Positions 40,467 to 48,964 of a DNA stretch of 64,000 nt are shown here, piece by piece (the first letter of the stretch is position 1; every line of letters starts with the position of its first letter). The stretch lies in assembly GCF_014199525.1 (NCBI RefSeq), contig NZ_JACHNU010000001.1, forward strand, positions 372,001 to 436,000. The letters run 5' to 3'. Made by a program: the position numbers and the translations under genes. Source of the stretch: Conexibacter arvalis. Lineage in GTDB: Bacteria > Actinomycetota > Thermoleophilia > Solirubrobacterales > Solirubrobacteraceae. Under the pieces are notes generated by a model. It ran no database searches and was not told where the DNA came from. It worked only from the letters and a program-made list of their open reading frames with translations.

Positions 40467-41194
40467 ACGCGCTGCTGTCGCTGGAGGGCGTCACCGTCCG
40501 CTACGCGCCGGAGCTGCGCAATGCGCTCACCGTGCTGTCGTCGGTCGACCTTCAGATCGGCCCGCGCGAGACGGTCGGCGTGCTGGGACTCGAGCGCAGC
40601 GGCAAGTCGACGTTGCTGCGCGTTCTGGCAGGCGCGCTGCCACCCGACGCGGGCGTCGTCAGGTGCGAGGGTCGCGACCTCTACGCGGTTCCCGAGCGTG
40701 AGCGGGCCGAGCTGGTGCGGTCGACGATCGGCTTCGCGGATCCGGCTTCGCTCGCGGCGTCGGGGCGCTACGAGCGGGTCGTCGACCTGGTCGCGCTCGG
40801 TTTGCTCAGCGGCGGCCGGAGCATGCGCGAGGCCGAGATCGCCGCGCGGCGTGCGCTGTCGGCCGCCGGGGCGTCGAGCTGCGCGGAGCACCACCCGGTC
40901 GAGCTGACGCGTGCCGAGCGGGTCCGCGTCGCGGTCGCCCGGGCGTTGGCGCGCCAGCCGCGGGTGCTGCTCGTCGACGAGCCGGCCGCGCTGCCGCAGC
41001 CCGAGGAGGTCGATGCGATCACCCGTCTGCTGCGCAGACTGGCGAGAGAGCGGCAGATCGCGCTCGTCGTCGCCTCCCAGGATCCCGCCGTCGTGCGCGG
41101 CGCCGATCGGGTGGTGCACGTGACCGACGGCGCGTTGAGGACCACGACCCGCCCAGGCGTCGTCGTGCAGCTGCGGCCCGCCAGCGGCGCGTGA
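40463..41194 (+). CDS. Divergent ABC ATPase, cassette B
   Basis: 243 aa. Walker A GLERSGKST keeps its Lys, but the signature is LTRAERVRV, the H-loop His is Gln (VVASQDP), and Walker B is VLLVDEP. Orthologous by position and sequence to the degenerate ATPases of cassettes A and C, each of which lacks a different set of residues. Expected to be the non- or less-catalytic NBD. GTGA overlap with the next gene. Confidence 0.82.
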   Translation: MNALLSLEGVTVRYAPELRNALTVLSSVDLQIGPRETVGVLGLERSGKSTLLRVLAGALPPDAGVVRCEGRDLYAVPERERAELVRSTIGFADPASLAASGRYERVVDLVALGLLSGGRSMREAEIAARRALSAAGASSCAEHHPVELTRAERVRVAVARALARQPRVLLVDEPAALPQPEEVDAITRLLRRLARERQIALVVASQDPAVVRGADRVVHVTDGALRTTTRPGVVVQLRPASGA

Positions 41195-41913
41195 CCGCCG
41201 CCGCGGCCCCGGTCGGCTCCGCGGGACTGGAGCTGCGAGACGTCGTCAAGCACTACCGCGCCGGAACCGAGCTGGTGCGTGCCGTCGACGGCGTCTCGCT
41301 CGCGCTCGCGCCCGGCGAGGTCGTCGCGCTCTACGGACCGAGCGGCGCCGGGAAGACGACGCTGCTGCAGCTCGCTGCCGGTCTGCTGGCTCCTGACGCC
41401 GGCGAGGTGCTGTTCGACGGTCGCCCGGTGCCGACGAGCGGCGAGCGGCACGATCGCCTCCGCCACGAGGTCAGCGTGATCCTGCAGGCCACGCACCTCG
41501 CGCCGCGCGAGAGCGCGCTGGACAACGCGTCCGTGCGGTTGCTCGCCACCGGGCGCAGCTTCCGGGAGGCGCGGCGGCTGGCGCGCCCGTGGCTGGAGCG
41601 CGTCGGGCTGGAGGAGCGTGCCGACCAGCCGGCAGGGCAGCTGTCGATGGGGGAGCGGCAGCGGGTCGCGATCGCGCGAGCGCTGGCGAGCGACCCGCGG
41701 CTGCTGCTCGCCGACGAGCCGACCGCGGCGCTCGACTCGGCGCGCAGCCGCGAGATCCTCCAGCTGCTGGTCGACGTCGGCCACCACCATCGCATCCCCG
41801 TGCTGCTGGTCACGCATGACCCCGCCGCGGTCGACGTCGTCGACCGCGCGCACACGCTGCGCGACGGTTCGCTGCTCGACGGCGTCGACGCGACGCTCCT
41901 GGGGCTCGCATGA
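41191..41913 (+). CDS. Canonical ABC ATPase, cassette B
   Basis: 240 aa. GPSGAGKTT, Q-loop VILQATHLAPRES, signature LSMGERQR, Walker B LLLADEPTAALD, H-loop LVTHDP: complete. LolD/MacB class. Shares LELRDVVKHYRAG opening with the cassette C enzyme (LELRDAVKHYRSG). Start and stop overlap both neighbours by 4 bp. Confidence 0.9.
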   Translation: MTAAAAPVGSAGLELRDVVKHYRAGTELVRAVDGVSLALAPGEVVALYGPSGAGKTTLLQLAAGLLAPDAGEVLFDGRPVPTSGERHDRLRHEVSVILQATHLAPRESALDNASVRLLATGRSFREARRLARPWLERVGLEERADQPAGQLSMGERQRVAIARALASDPRLLLADEPTAALDSARSREILQLLVDVGHHHRIPVLLVTHDPAAVDVVDRAHTLRDGSLLDGVDATLLGLA

Positions 41914-44462
41914 GATCTCCGACGATCCTCGGCGTCCGGCCGACCGTGCTGCTCGGCCTCTATCGGTGGCGGGTGCGCGCGCATCCCGGCAAGGAGCTGC
42001 TCGCCGCGGCCGGGGTCGCGGTCGGCGTGGCGCTGATCTTCGGGGTGCTCGTCGCCAACACGAGCATGACCCGCTCGGCCGGCGATCTCGTGCGCAGCAT
42101 CGTCGGCTCCGCGCAGCTGCAGCTCGCCGCCCGCTCGACCGACGGCATGCCCGCTGGCGTCGCCGACCAGGTCGCCGCGGTGCCGGGGGTGCGCAACGCC
42201 GTGCCGGTGCTGCGCGTGCAGGCGACGCTCGTCGGGCCCGGCGGCCGCCGGCCCGTGCAAGTGATGGGCGTGACGCCCGCGCTCGCCGAGCTCGACGGCA
42301 CGCGCACCCAGGGGTGGGGCAGAGGCGGCCTGCCGCTCGCGCAGGGCTTGACGTTGCCGGCGACCGTCGGCCGTGCCGTCGGTGCCGAACCGGGCGAGCA
42401 CGTCCGGCTGCTGATCGGCGGCGAGGAGCGCGCGGTCGTGGTCGGGACGCTGTTGGGCTCCGACACGATCGGCACGCTCGACGGGATGCCGATCGCGGTC
42501 GCTCCGCTCGCGCTGTTGCAGGTGCTGGCCGGCATGTCGGATCGGATCTCGCAGGTGCTCGTCCAGACCGACCCCGACCGGCTCGCCGAGGCCCGCCGCG
42601 GGCTCGAGCGGGTCGCCGGCGACCGGCTCGACGTGACCGCTGCCGATCACGAGCTGCGGCTGCTCGAGACGACCGCGCGACCGAACGACCTCTCGACCGG
42701 ATTGTTCGCCGCGATCAGCGCGATGGTCGGCTTCCTGCTGGCGTTCAACGCGATCCTGCTGACCGTGCCCGAGCGGCGCCGGTGGATCGCCGAGCTGCGC
42801 ATGCAGGGGTGGGCCGCGCGTCAGATCGTGCTCACGCTGCTGTTCGACGCGCTCGTGCTCGGCCTGCTCGCCTCCGGCCTCGGCGTCCTGCTCGGCATCG
42901 TGCTCTCCCGCACCCTGTTCGATGCGGTGCCGGCCTACCTCGCGTTCGCGTTCCCGCTCGGCACCCAGCAGATGCTGACCGCAGGGGCGGTGCTGGTCGC
43001 GATCGCCGGTGGCGTGCTCGCGACGGTGATCGCGTCGCTGCTCCCCACGCTCGACCTCCGCTCCCCGCGGCCCGACCTCGTGCTCGCCCAGCCCGGCGAG
43101 GCGGGTGAGGCGCTCCGGCCCGCCGTCACGAAGACGCTCGCGCTCGCCGGCTTGGCGACGATCGCGCTCGCCACGCTCCTCGCGATGCTCGCCCCGCCGC
43201 TGACCGTCGCCTCCGGCGTGCTGCTCGCGGCGGCGACGCTGCTGCTGATCCCAGCCGCCTTCGACATCTCGACCCGACTGCTGGCCCGCGCGCTCGCTGG
43301 AGTGCGCCGCTCGGTCCTGCCGCTCGCCGTCGTCGAGCTGCGGGCCGCGGCGACGCGATCGATCGCCGTCGCGTGCGTCGCAGCGCTCGCCGTCTACGGC
43401 TGCGTCGCGATCCAAGGCGCCCGCTCGGATCTGATCCGCGGACTCGATCGCAACTTCGGCGACTACCTCGAGACCGCCGATCTGTGGGTCACGACCGGCG
43501 GCGACGACCTCACGACCAACAGCTTCCGGCTGCCCGCCGGAGCCCTCGCGACGATCGAGCGGCTGCCGCAGGTGAGATCGGTGCGGCGCTACCAGGGCGG
43601 GCTGCTCGACGTCGAGGACCGGCGCCTGTGGGTGATCGCCCGGCCGGCCGAGGACCGCGCGATGGTCCCCGCCTCGCAGCTGCTCGCGGGCGACCTCACC
43701 GCCGCCACCGACCAGCTGCGTGCCGGCGGCGCGGTCGCGATCTCGCAGGCGATCGCCGACGACCGCCAGCTCGCGCTCGGCGACACCCTCGAGCTGCCCA
43801 CCCCGGCCGGCATCGCCCACCTGCGGGTCGCGGCGGTCACGACCAACCTGGGCTGGCCACCCGGCGCCGTGATCCTCAACGCGACCGACTACCGGCATTG
43901 GTGGCGCAGCCACGCCCCGACGGCGCTGCAGATCGACCTCCAGCCCCGTGCCGACCGAGCGCTCGCGGCCCGTGCGGTCCACGCAGCGCTCGGCGACACC
44001 CCGGCGCTGCGGGTCCAGACCGCCGCCGAGCGCACCGCGCAGTACGCGTCGCTGTCGCGCCAGGGGCTGCGGAGCCTCCAGCAGATCGCGACGCTGCTGC
44101 TGATCGCCGCCGGGCTCGCGGTCGCGCTCGCGCTGGCCGCCGCCTTGAGCCAACGCCGACCGCGGCTCGCCTGGCTCAAGGTCGACGGCTTCAGCAGCGG
44201 CCAGCTGTGGCGGTCCGTGCTCGCCGAGAGCACGCTCGTGCTGCTGCTCGGCGGGGTCGCCGGCGGGCTCACCGGCCTCTACGGCCATCTGCTCGCGAGC
44301 CGTTGGCTCCAGATCGCGACCGGCTTCCCGGCGCCCTTCAGCCTCGGCGGGCTCGAAGTAGCCGCCACCGTCGGTCTGCTCGCCGCCATCGCGCTGACGA
44401 CGATCGCGATTCCCGGCTGGCTCGCGGCGCGCGTCCCGCCCCGCGCCACCTTCCAGGGCTAG
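41910..44462 (+). CDS. Double-FtsX ABC permease, cassette B
   Basis: 850 aa, same ten-helix layout as in cassettes A and C. Conserved features: ELLAAAGVAVGVALIFGVLVANTSM as first helix, RRLWVIARPAEDRAMVPASQLLAGD and TTNLGWPPGAVILNATDY in the second extracellular domain, and a C-terminal block ending AIPGWLAARVPPRATFQG. Lengths of 849, 850 and 852 aa and colinear motifs mark the three as close paralogs. Confidence 0.9.
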   Translation: MRSPTILGVRPTVLLGLYRWRVRAHPGKELLAAAGVAVGVALIFGVLVANTSMTRSAGDLVRSIVGSAQLQLAARSTDGMPAGVADQVAAVPGVRNAVPVLRVQATLVGPGGRRPVQVMGVTPALAELDGTRTQGWGRGGLPLAQGLTLPATVGRAVGAEPGEHVRLLIGGEERAVVVGTLLGSDTIGTLDGMPIAVAPLALLQVLAGMSDRISQVLVQTDPDRLAEARRGLERVAGDRLDVTAADHELRLLETTARPNDLSTGLFAAISAMVGFLLAFNAILLTVPERRRWIAELRMQGWAARQIVLTLLFDALVLGLLASGLGVLLGIVLSRTLFDAVPAYLAFAFPLGTQQMLTAGAVLVAIAGGVLATVIASLLPTLDLRSPRPDLVLAQPGEAGEALRPAVTKTLALAGLATIALATLLAMLAPPLTVASGVLLAAATLLLIPAAFDISTRLLARALAGVRRSVLPLAVVELRAAATRSIAVACVAALAVYGCVAIQGARSDLIRGLDRNFGDYLETADLWVTTGGDDLTTNSFRLPAGALATIERLPQVRSVRRYQGGLLDVEDRRLWVIARPAEDRAMVPASQLLAGDLTAATDQLRAGGAVAISQAIADDRQLALGDTLELPTPAGIAHLRVAAVTTNLGWPPGAVILNATDYRHWWRSHAPTALQIDLQPRADRALAARAVHAALGDTPALRVQTAAERTAQYASLSRQGLRSLQQIATLLLIAAGLAVALALAAALSQRRPRLAWLKVDGFSSGQLWRSVLAESTLVLLLGGVAGGLTGLYGHLLASRWLQIATGFPAPFSLGGLEVAATVGLLAAIALTTIAIPGWLAARVPPRATFQG

Positions 44463-44463
44463 C

Positions 44464-45567
44464 GTGCACGGGCGCCATGCTGCGCCCATGCACACAGAAA
44501 CGCAGCCCATCGCCGCCGCGGCGGCCTTCGCGCTCGCCGCTGCCCGCTATTGGAGCGCCGTCTGGCCGCTCGCTGCCTGCGAGATCCGCCGCTGCCACCA
44601 GCTCGCCGCCGCCATCCCCGACCCGCGGCTGCGCGCCGCCGCCCAGGAGAACCTCCGCGACGAGCGCGGCAACCTCGAGGGCGCGGCCGCGTACGCCGTG
44701 CTCGCGGGCCGCGGTCACCGCCGGCCGCTGCTCGAGGCGCTCGTCGGCTTCCAGGCGATCTACGACTACGTCGATACGCTCGTCGAGCACCCCGATCACG
44801 CCGAGCCCACGAGAGCCCGCCGCCTCCACCAGGCGCTCGCCGACGCGGTCAGCCCCGCCACGCCGCCGACGCGCGACTACTACGGCACCGTCCACGCCCC
44901 CGACGGCGGGTACCTGACCGCGCTCGTCAGCCGCTGCCGCAGCGCCGTCGCCCTGCTTCCCGGACACCGGGCCGCCGAGCCGGTCGCCGGCGAGCGCGTC
45001 GCGCGCATGATCGCCTACCAGGTCCACAACCACACCGAGCAGACCGACCGGACGGCGCTCGCCGCCTGGGGCGCCGCGATCGCACCGCCCGGCAGCGACC
45101 TGCGCTGGTGGGAGAGCGCCGCGGCCGCCGCCAGCAGCCTGGCGGTCTTCGCACTGCTCGCCCACGCCGCCCGCAAGGACCTGACCGGGGCGGCCGCCTC
45201 GGAGATCGCCGAGGCGTACGTCCCCGCCGGGGCGCTGCACGTCCTGCTCGACAGCCTCGCTGACCGCACCGCGGATGAGCGCACCGGCGATCACAGCCTC
45301 GTCAGCCACTACCGCGATCAAGCCGAGACGACCGCCCGCCTCACCGAGCTTGCGACGACTGCGCGCGAGCGCGCGCTCCAGCTCCCCGCCGGCGCCACGC
45401 ACGCGACGATCATCGCCGCGATGGGCTGCTACTACCTCGCCGCCGTCGACGACGCGCCGCGGGCCGCTCCAGCGATCGCGGCCGCGCTCGGCCCTACGGC
45501 AAGGCCGTCGCTGCTGATCCTCCGCGTCCGACGCGCACTCGCCCACCGCTCCGCGCCCGCCCGCTGA
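44464..45567 (+). CDS. DUF2600 terpene-synthase-like protein, cassette B
   Basis: 367 aa from GTG 44464, which follows the permease stop by one base; ATG 44488 is an alternative start. First Asp motif YDYVDTLVE (Asp101, Asp104), second LDSLADRTADERTGDHS (Asp263, Asp267, Asp271), plus RDYYG, GGYLTALVSRCR and LRWWE. These are the positions conserved with YtpB-type tetraprenyl-beta-curcumene synthases. Predicted substrate is a long linear prenyl diphosphate, but no assay supports this here. Confidence 0.82.
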   Translation: MHGRHAAPMHTETQPIAAAAAFALAAARYWSAVWPLAACEIRRCHQLAAAIPDPRLRAAAQENLRDERGNLEGAAAYAVLAGRGHRRPLLEALVGFQAIYDYVDTLVEHPDHAEPTRARRLHQALADAVSPATPPTRDYYGTVHAPDGGYLTALVSRCRSAVALLPGHRAAEPVAGERVARMIAYQVHNHTEQTDRTALAAWGAAIAPPGSDLRWWESAAAAASSLAVFALLAHAARKDLTGAAASEIAEAYVPAGALHVLLDSLADRTADERTGDHSLVSHYRDQAETTARLTELATTARERALQLPAGATHATIIAAMGCYYLAAVDDAPRAAPAIAAALGPTARPSLLILRVRRALAHRSAPAR

Positions 45568-45599
45568 CCGCGGGCGTGCGCCGGCTCATGGACCCGCGC

Positions 45600-46301
45600 C
45601 TACCGCCGGCGCGCGGTGCTCGAGGTCGCCATCGCCCGCGCGAGCTGCTCGGCGTCGAGCGGGGGGACGGGCAGCGGGGTGACCTCGTCGCGGCGGGCGC
45701 GCAGGCCGTCGAGCACGATCGCGAGGAAGCGGCGCCACAGCTCGGGCTCGACCTCGCGCGCGAAATCGAGGACCGTGCCGAGCATCAGCTGGAGCACCGG
45801 CGCGTCGACGCCGCGGACGTCGTGGCGCAGCTGGCCGCTGGCGCGCGCCCGGTCGAACAGCGCGATCACGACCGGCGCCATGCGGTCGCGCGCGTGGTCG
45901 ACGCGGCAGGGGTCGGGCGAGGCGGCGAACAGCAGCTCCTTGAGGCCCCTGTCGCTCGCCTGCTCGACCAGCGCCTGCTCGAGGAACCAGACGAGCCCCT
46001 CCCACGGGTCGTCGTGCGCGAGCCCCTGCTCGGCGATCGCCGCCAGCGCCTCCATCCGGTCGACGAAGAGGGCGTCGATCAGCTCCGCCTTGTCGGAGAA
46101 GCGGCGATAGACGGTGCCGACGCCGACGCCGGCGTGCTGGGCGATGTCGTCCATCGTCACGCCGAGGCCGCGCTCGGCGAAGACCGCGGCGGCCGCGTCG
46201 AGGATGCGGCGGCGGTTGCGCTCGGCGTCGCGCCGCAGCGGGCGCTCCGCCTCGGCCGCCCCGCCGGGGGCGGGGGTGCTCGGTTCGGCCCCGGTGCTCA
46301 C
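45600..46301 (-). CDS. TetR-family regulator
   Basis: 233 aa. N-terminal TetR HTH (RRRILDAAAAVFAERGLGVTMDDIAQHAGVGVGTVYRRFSDKAELIDALF) and a variable ligand domain. GTG 46301 is preferred over a much longer upstream-open frame that would run through the promoter region. Divergent from a DHA2 efflux pump with a clear operator between; likely ligand-relieved repressor of that pump. Confidence 0.9.
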   Translation of the reverse strand: MSTGAEPSTPAPGGAAEAERPLRRDAERNRRRILDAAAAVFAERGLGVTMDDIAQHAGVGVGTVYRRFSDKAELIDALFVDRMEALAAIAEQGLAHDDPWEGLVWFLEQALVEQASDRGLKELLFAASPDPCRVDHARDRMAPVVIALFDRARASGQLRHDVRGVDAPVLQLMLGTVLDFAREVEPELWRRFLAIVLDGLRARRDEVTPLPVPPLDAEQLARAMATSSTARRR

Positions 46302-46317
46302 CCGATCAAACCTACCA

Positions 46318-46351
46318 AAGCGGAGACATGGCCTCCGCTTCGTGCTACATT
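46318..46351. promoter_or_regulatory. TetR operator and efflux pump -10
   Basis: AAGCGGAG-ACATGGC-CTCCGCTT (46318-46340), perfect 8-bp arms, immediately upstream of TACATT (46346-46351), the probable -10 of the DHA2 gene. Binding here would block the -35. Confidence 0.7.
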
Positions 46352-46434
46352 GCTGCGCCGAAGTCGAGACGGTCGCCCATTTCGATGACCGTCCACTTCT
46401 CCTCTCTCCTCTCCACCGGCACGCGGAAAGGCCC

Positions 46435-47904
46435 ATGCCCTCCCCCTCCTCTCCTGTCTCAACCAATCCCCACCACGCGCGCCGCTGGTGGATCCTCGCG
46501 CTGATCGGCGTCGCGCAGCTGATGGTCGTGCTCGACGCGACGATCGTGAACATCGCGCTTCCGTCGGCCCAGAGAGCGCTCGAGTTCTCCGACGCGAACC
46601 GGCAGTGGATCGTCACCGCCTACGCGCTCGCGTTCGGCTCGCTGCTGTTGATCGGCGGCCGCATCGGCGACCTCTTCGGCCGCAAGCAGGTGTTCGTCGT
46701 CGGCCTGATCGGCTTCGCCGTCGCCTCGGCGATCGGCGGCGCGGCGGGCAGCTTCGGCCTGCTCGTCTTCGCCCGCGCGCTGCAGGGCGTCTTCGGCGCG
46801 CTGCTCGCGCCGGCCGCGCTGTCGCTGCTGACGACCACCTTCACCGACCCCGCCGAGCGCGGCAGAGCGTTCGGCATATTCGGCGCGATCGCCGGCTCCG
46901 GCGCCGCGATCGGCCTGCTGCTCGGCGGCATCCTGACCGAGTGGCTGTCGTGGCGCTGGTGCCTCTACGTCAACCTCCTCTTCGCGCTCCCGGCCGCCGC
47001 CGCGGCGCTGTCGCTGCTGCACGCCCAGCGCCACCCCGACAAGCCGCGCGTCGACGTGATCGGCACGCTCGTCTCCGCCGTCGGCCTGTTCGCGCTCGTC
47101 TACGGCTTCGCCGAGGCCGAGCAGGACGGCTGGGGCGCCGGCACGACGATCGCGTTCATCGCCGCCGGCGTCGTGCTGCTGATCGTCTTCGCCTTCCTGC
47201 AGACGTGCAGCCGCAGCCCGCTGCTGCCGCCGCGCGTCGTGCTCGACCGCGACCGCGGCGGGGCGTACCTGCTGCTCGGCGTGATGGGCGTCGGCATGTT
47301 CGGCGTCTTCCTCTTCCTCACGTACTACCTGCAGGCGACGCTCGGCTTCTCGCCGATCGAGAGCGGCCTCGCCTTCCTCCCCGTCAGCGCCGCGATCTCG
47401 ATCGCGGCCGGCCTCGCGACCGCGAAGCTGATGGGCCGCTTCGGCCACAAGCCGCTGATGGTCATCGGCATGGTGCTGTCGGCGGTCGGGCTCGCGATGC
47501 TGGCGCAGGTCAGCGTCGACTCCAGCTACGCGACCGGCGTGCTGCCCGGCCTGCTCGTGCAGGGCGTCGGCTTCGGCCTCGTGATCGCGCCGGCGATGGC
47601 GATCGCCGTCATCGGCGTCGTCCCGCACGAGGCCGGCGTCGCCTCGGCGATGGCCAACACCGCCCAGCAGGTCGGCGGCTCGATCGGCATCGCGCTGCTG
47701 AGCACGCTCGCCGCCAGCGCGACGACCGGCTACGTCGAGGACAACGGCCCGCAGGCGATCGCCGAGGCCGCCGTCCACGGCTACACGACCGCGTTCTGGT
47801 GGTCGGCGGGGATCTTCGCCGTCGGCGCGGTGCTCGCCGCCCTGATGCTGAAGCCCGGCGTCAAGGAGGCCGACCCCGACGCCGCGCCCGCGATGGCGCA
47901 CTGA
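46435..47904 (+). CDS. DHA2-family (EmrB/QacA) drug efflux transporter
   Basis: 489 aa, 14 helices. Motifs LDATIVNIALPSAQRAL (motif D1), GGRIGDLFGRKQVF (motif A) and the C-terminal half are typical of proton-driven multidrug pumps. ATG 46435 follows GGAAAGG. Controlled by the divergent TetR gene. Substrate unknown. A palindromic repeat lies 22 bp after its stop. Confidence 0.92.
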   Translation: MPSPSSPVSTNPHHARRWWILALIGVAQLMVVLDATIVNIALPSAQRALEFSDANRQWIVTAYALAFGSLLLIGGRIGDLFGRKQVFVVGLIGFAVASAIGGAAGSFGLLVFARALQGVFGALLAPAALSLLTTTFTDPAERGRAFGIFGAIAGSGAAIGLLLGGILTEWLSWRWCLYVNLLFALPAAAAALSLLHAQRHPDKPRVDVIGTLVSAVGLFALVYGFAEAEQDGWGAGTTIAFIAAGVVLLIVFAFLQTCSRSPLLPPRVVLDRDRGGAYLLLGVMGVGMFGVFLFLTYYLQATLGFSPIESGLAFLPVSAAISIAAGLATAKLMGRFGHKPLMVIGMVLSAVGLAMLAQVSVDSSYATGVLPGLLVQGVGFGLVIAPAMAIAVIGVVPHEAGVASAMANTAQQVGGSIGIALLSTLAASATTGYVEDNGPQAIAEAAVHGYTTAFWWSAGIFAVGAVLAALMLKPGVKEADPDAAPAMAH

Positions 47905-47925
47905 GCGCGAGCCCGGCCGCCCGGC

Positions 47926-47974
47926 GACCTCTGTCGTCTGGCCGTCGCTCAGCGACGGCTGGATGACAGAGGTC
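47926..47974. repeat. Palindromic repeat, copy 2 (terminator-like)
   Basis: 24-bp arms (47926-47949 and 47951-47974) that pair with three G-U wobbles if transcribed. The ends GACCTCTGTC/GATGACAGAGGTC match copy 1 at 893-941. It lies between the convergent efflux and ArsR genes, where it could act as a bidirectional terminator. Confidence 0.75.
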
Positions 47975-47999
47975 CGCGCGCGGCCGGGGGCCGGCTGGG

Positions 48000-48356
48000 C
48001 TACGGCTCCTCGGCGAGGCGCTTGATCGCGGCGAGGCGGCGGTCCCATGCCGCGGCGACCTCGGACATCCGCCGCGCCGTCGCGTCGAGCCGCTCGGGCC
48101 GGACCCGGTAGCGGACCTCGCGGCCCCGCCGCTCGCGCGCGACGAGGCCGGCCCGGTCGAGCACCACGAGGTGCTTGACGACCGCCGGGCGGCTGACCGG
48201 CAGCCGCGCGGCGAGCGTCGTCGCCGTCCCCTCGCCCTGCTCGGCGAGCGTCCCGAGCAGCCGCCAGCGGGTCGGGTCGGCGAGCGCGGCGAAGACCGCC
48301 GGCGCGGGATCGCCCCCGCCCGCGTCCGGCGCGAGCGGCGCCGCGGGCGCGCTCAT
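48000..48356 (-). CDS. ArsR-family regulator
   Basis: 118 aa. Winged helix AVFAALADPTRWRLLGTLAEQGEGTATTLAARLPVSRPAVVKHLVVLDRAGLV. No metal-binding Cys motif; it belongs to the group that pairs with SRPBCC proteins. ATG 48356 overlaps the stop of the upstream SRPBCC gene (ATGA), so the usual order of the pair is reversed here. Confidence 0.88.
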   Translation of the reverse strand: MSAPAAPLAPDAGGGDPAPAVFAALADPTRWRLLGTLAEQGEGTATTLAARLPVSRPAVVKHLVVLDRAGLVARERRGREVRYRVRPERLDATARRMSEVAAAWDRRLAAIKRLAEEP

Positions 48357-48805
48357 CGCGCCGCCGGCTGCCGCGCGTAGGCGACCAGCTCGTCGAGCTC
48401 CATGCGCCAGCCTTCGACGTTGCCGGCGTGGTGGCGGACGCGCTCCTCCTCGGGGATCGCGAGCGTCGCGAAGCCGCGCTCGACGACCTTCAGCAGCGTC
48501 TCGTCGCCGTCGGCGCGGAGCGAGAACTCGACGAGCGTCGAGTTGCCCTCCGTCGGCGCCCCTTCGCCGCCGGCCAGCATCCAGCGGTAGGAGAAGCGAT
48601 GGGGCGGCTCGACCCGCTCGACGACGCACCGGGTCGTGCCGTGCTCGGCCCACGTCAGCGTCATCGCGCCGCCGGGGTGCAGGTCGATCTCGGCCCCGGC
48701 GTCGCCGAACCACCTGCCGACGTGCTCGGGCTCGGTGACGAGCGCCCACACGCGCTCGACCGGCGCGGCGATCCGCACCTCGCGTTCGATCTGATCGGCA
48801 GCCAT
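48353..48805 (-). CDS. SRPBCC/AHSA1-like protein
   Basis: 150 aa START-fold small-molecule binding or Hsp90-activator-homology domain (EREVRIAAPVERVWALVTEPEHVGRWFGD, ETLLKVVERGF). ATG 48805 has GGAGG 7 nt upstream, which rules out the longer open frame. Co-transcribed with ArsR; ligand unknown. Confidence 0.88.
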   Translation of the reverse strand: MAADQIEREVRIAAPVERVWALVTEPEHVGRWFGDAGAEIDLHPGGAMTLTWAEHGTTRCVVERVEPPHRFSYRWMLAGGEGAPTEGNSTLVEFSLRADGDETLLKVVERGFATLAIPEEERVRHHAGNVEGWRMELDELVAYARQPAAR

Positions 48806-48964
48806 CGGAGAACCTCCGTTCGGAGCGTGAAGTGAAACCACAGGGTTACAGATCGGCCGGACGTCGTGCAACCCTCCGGTTACTCCTCAGACTCCGGCGC
48901 CCGCGCCGCGGCGCGCGGGATCTCCCCGATGCGAGCCCGTCCGGCCCCTCCTAGCGTGCGGGGG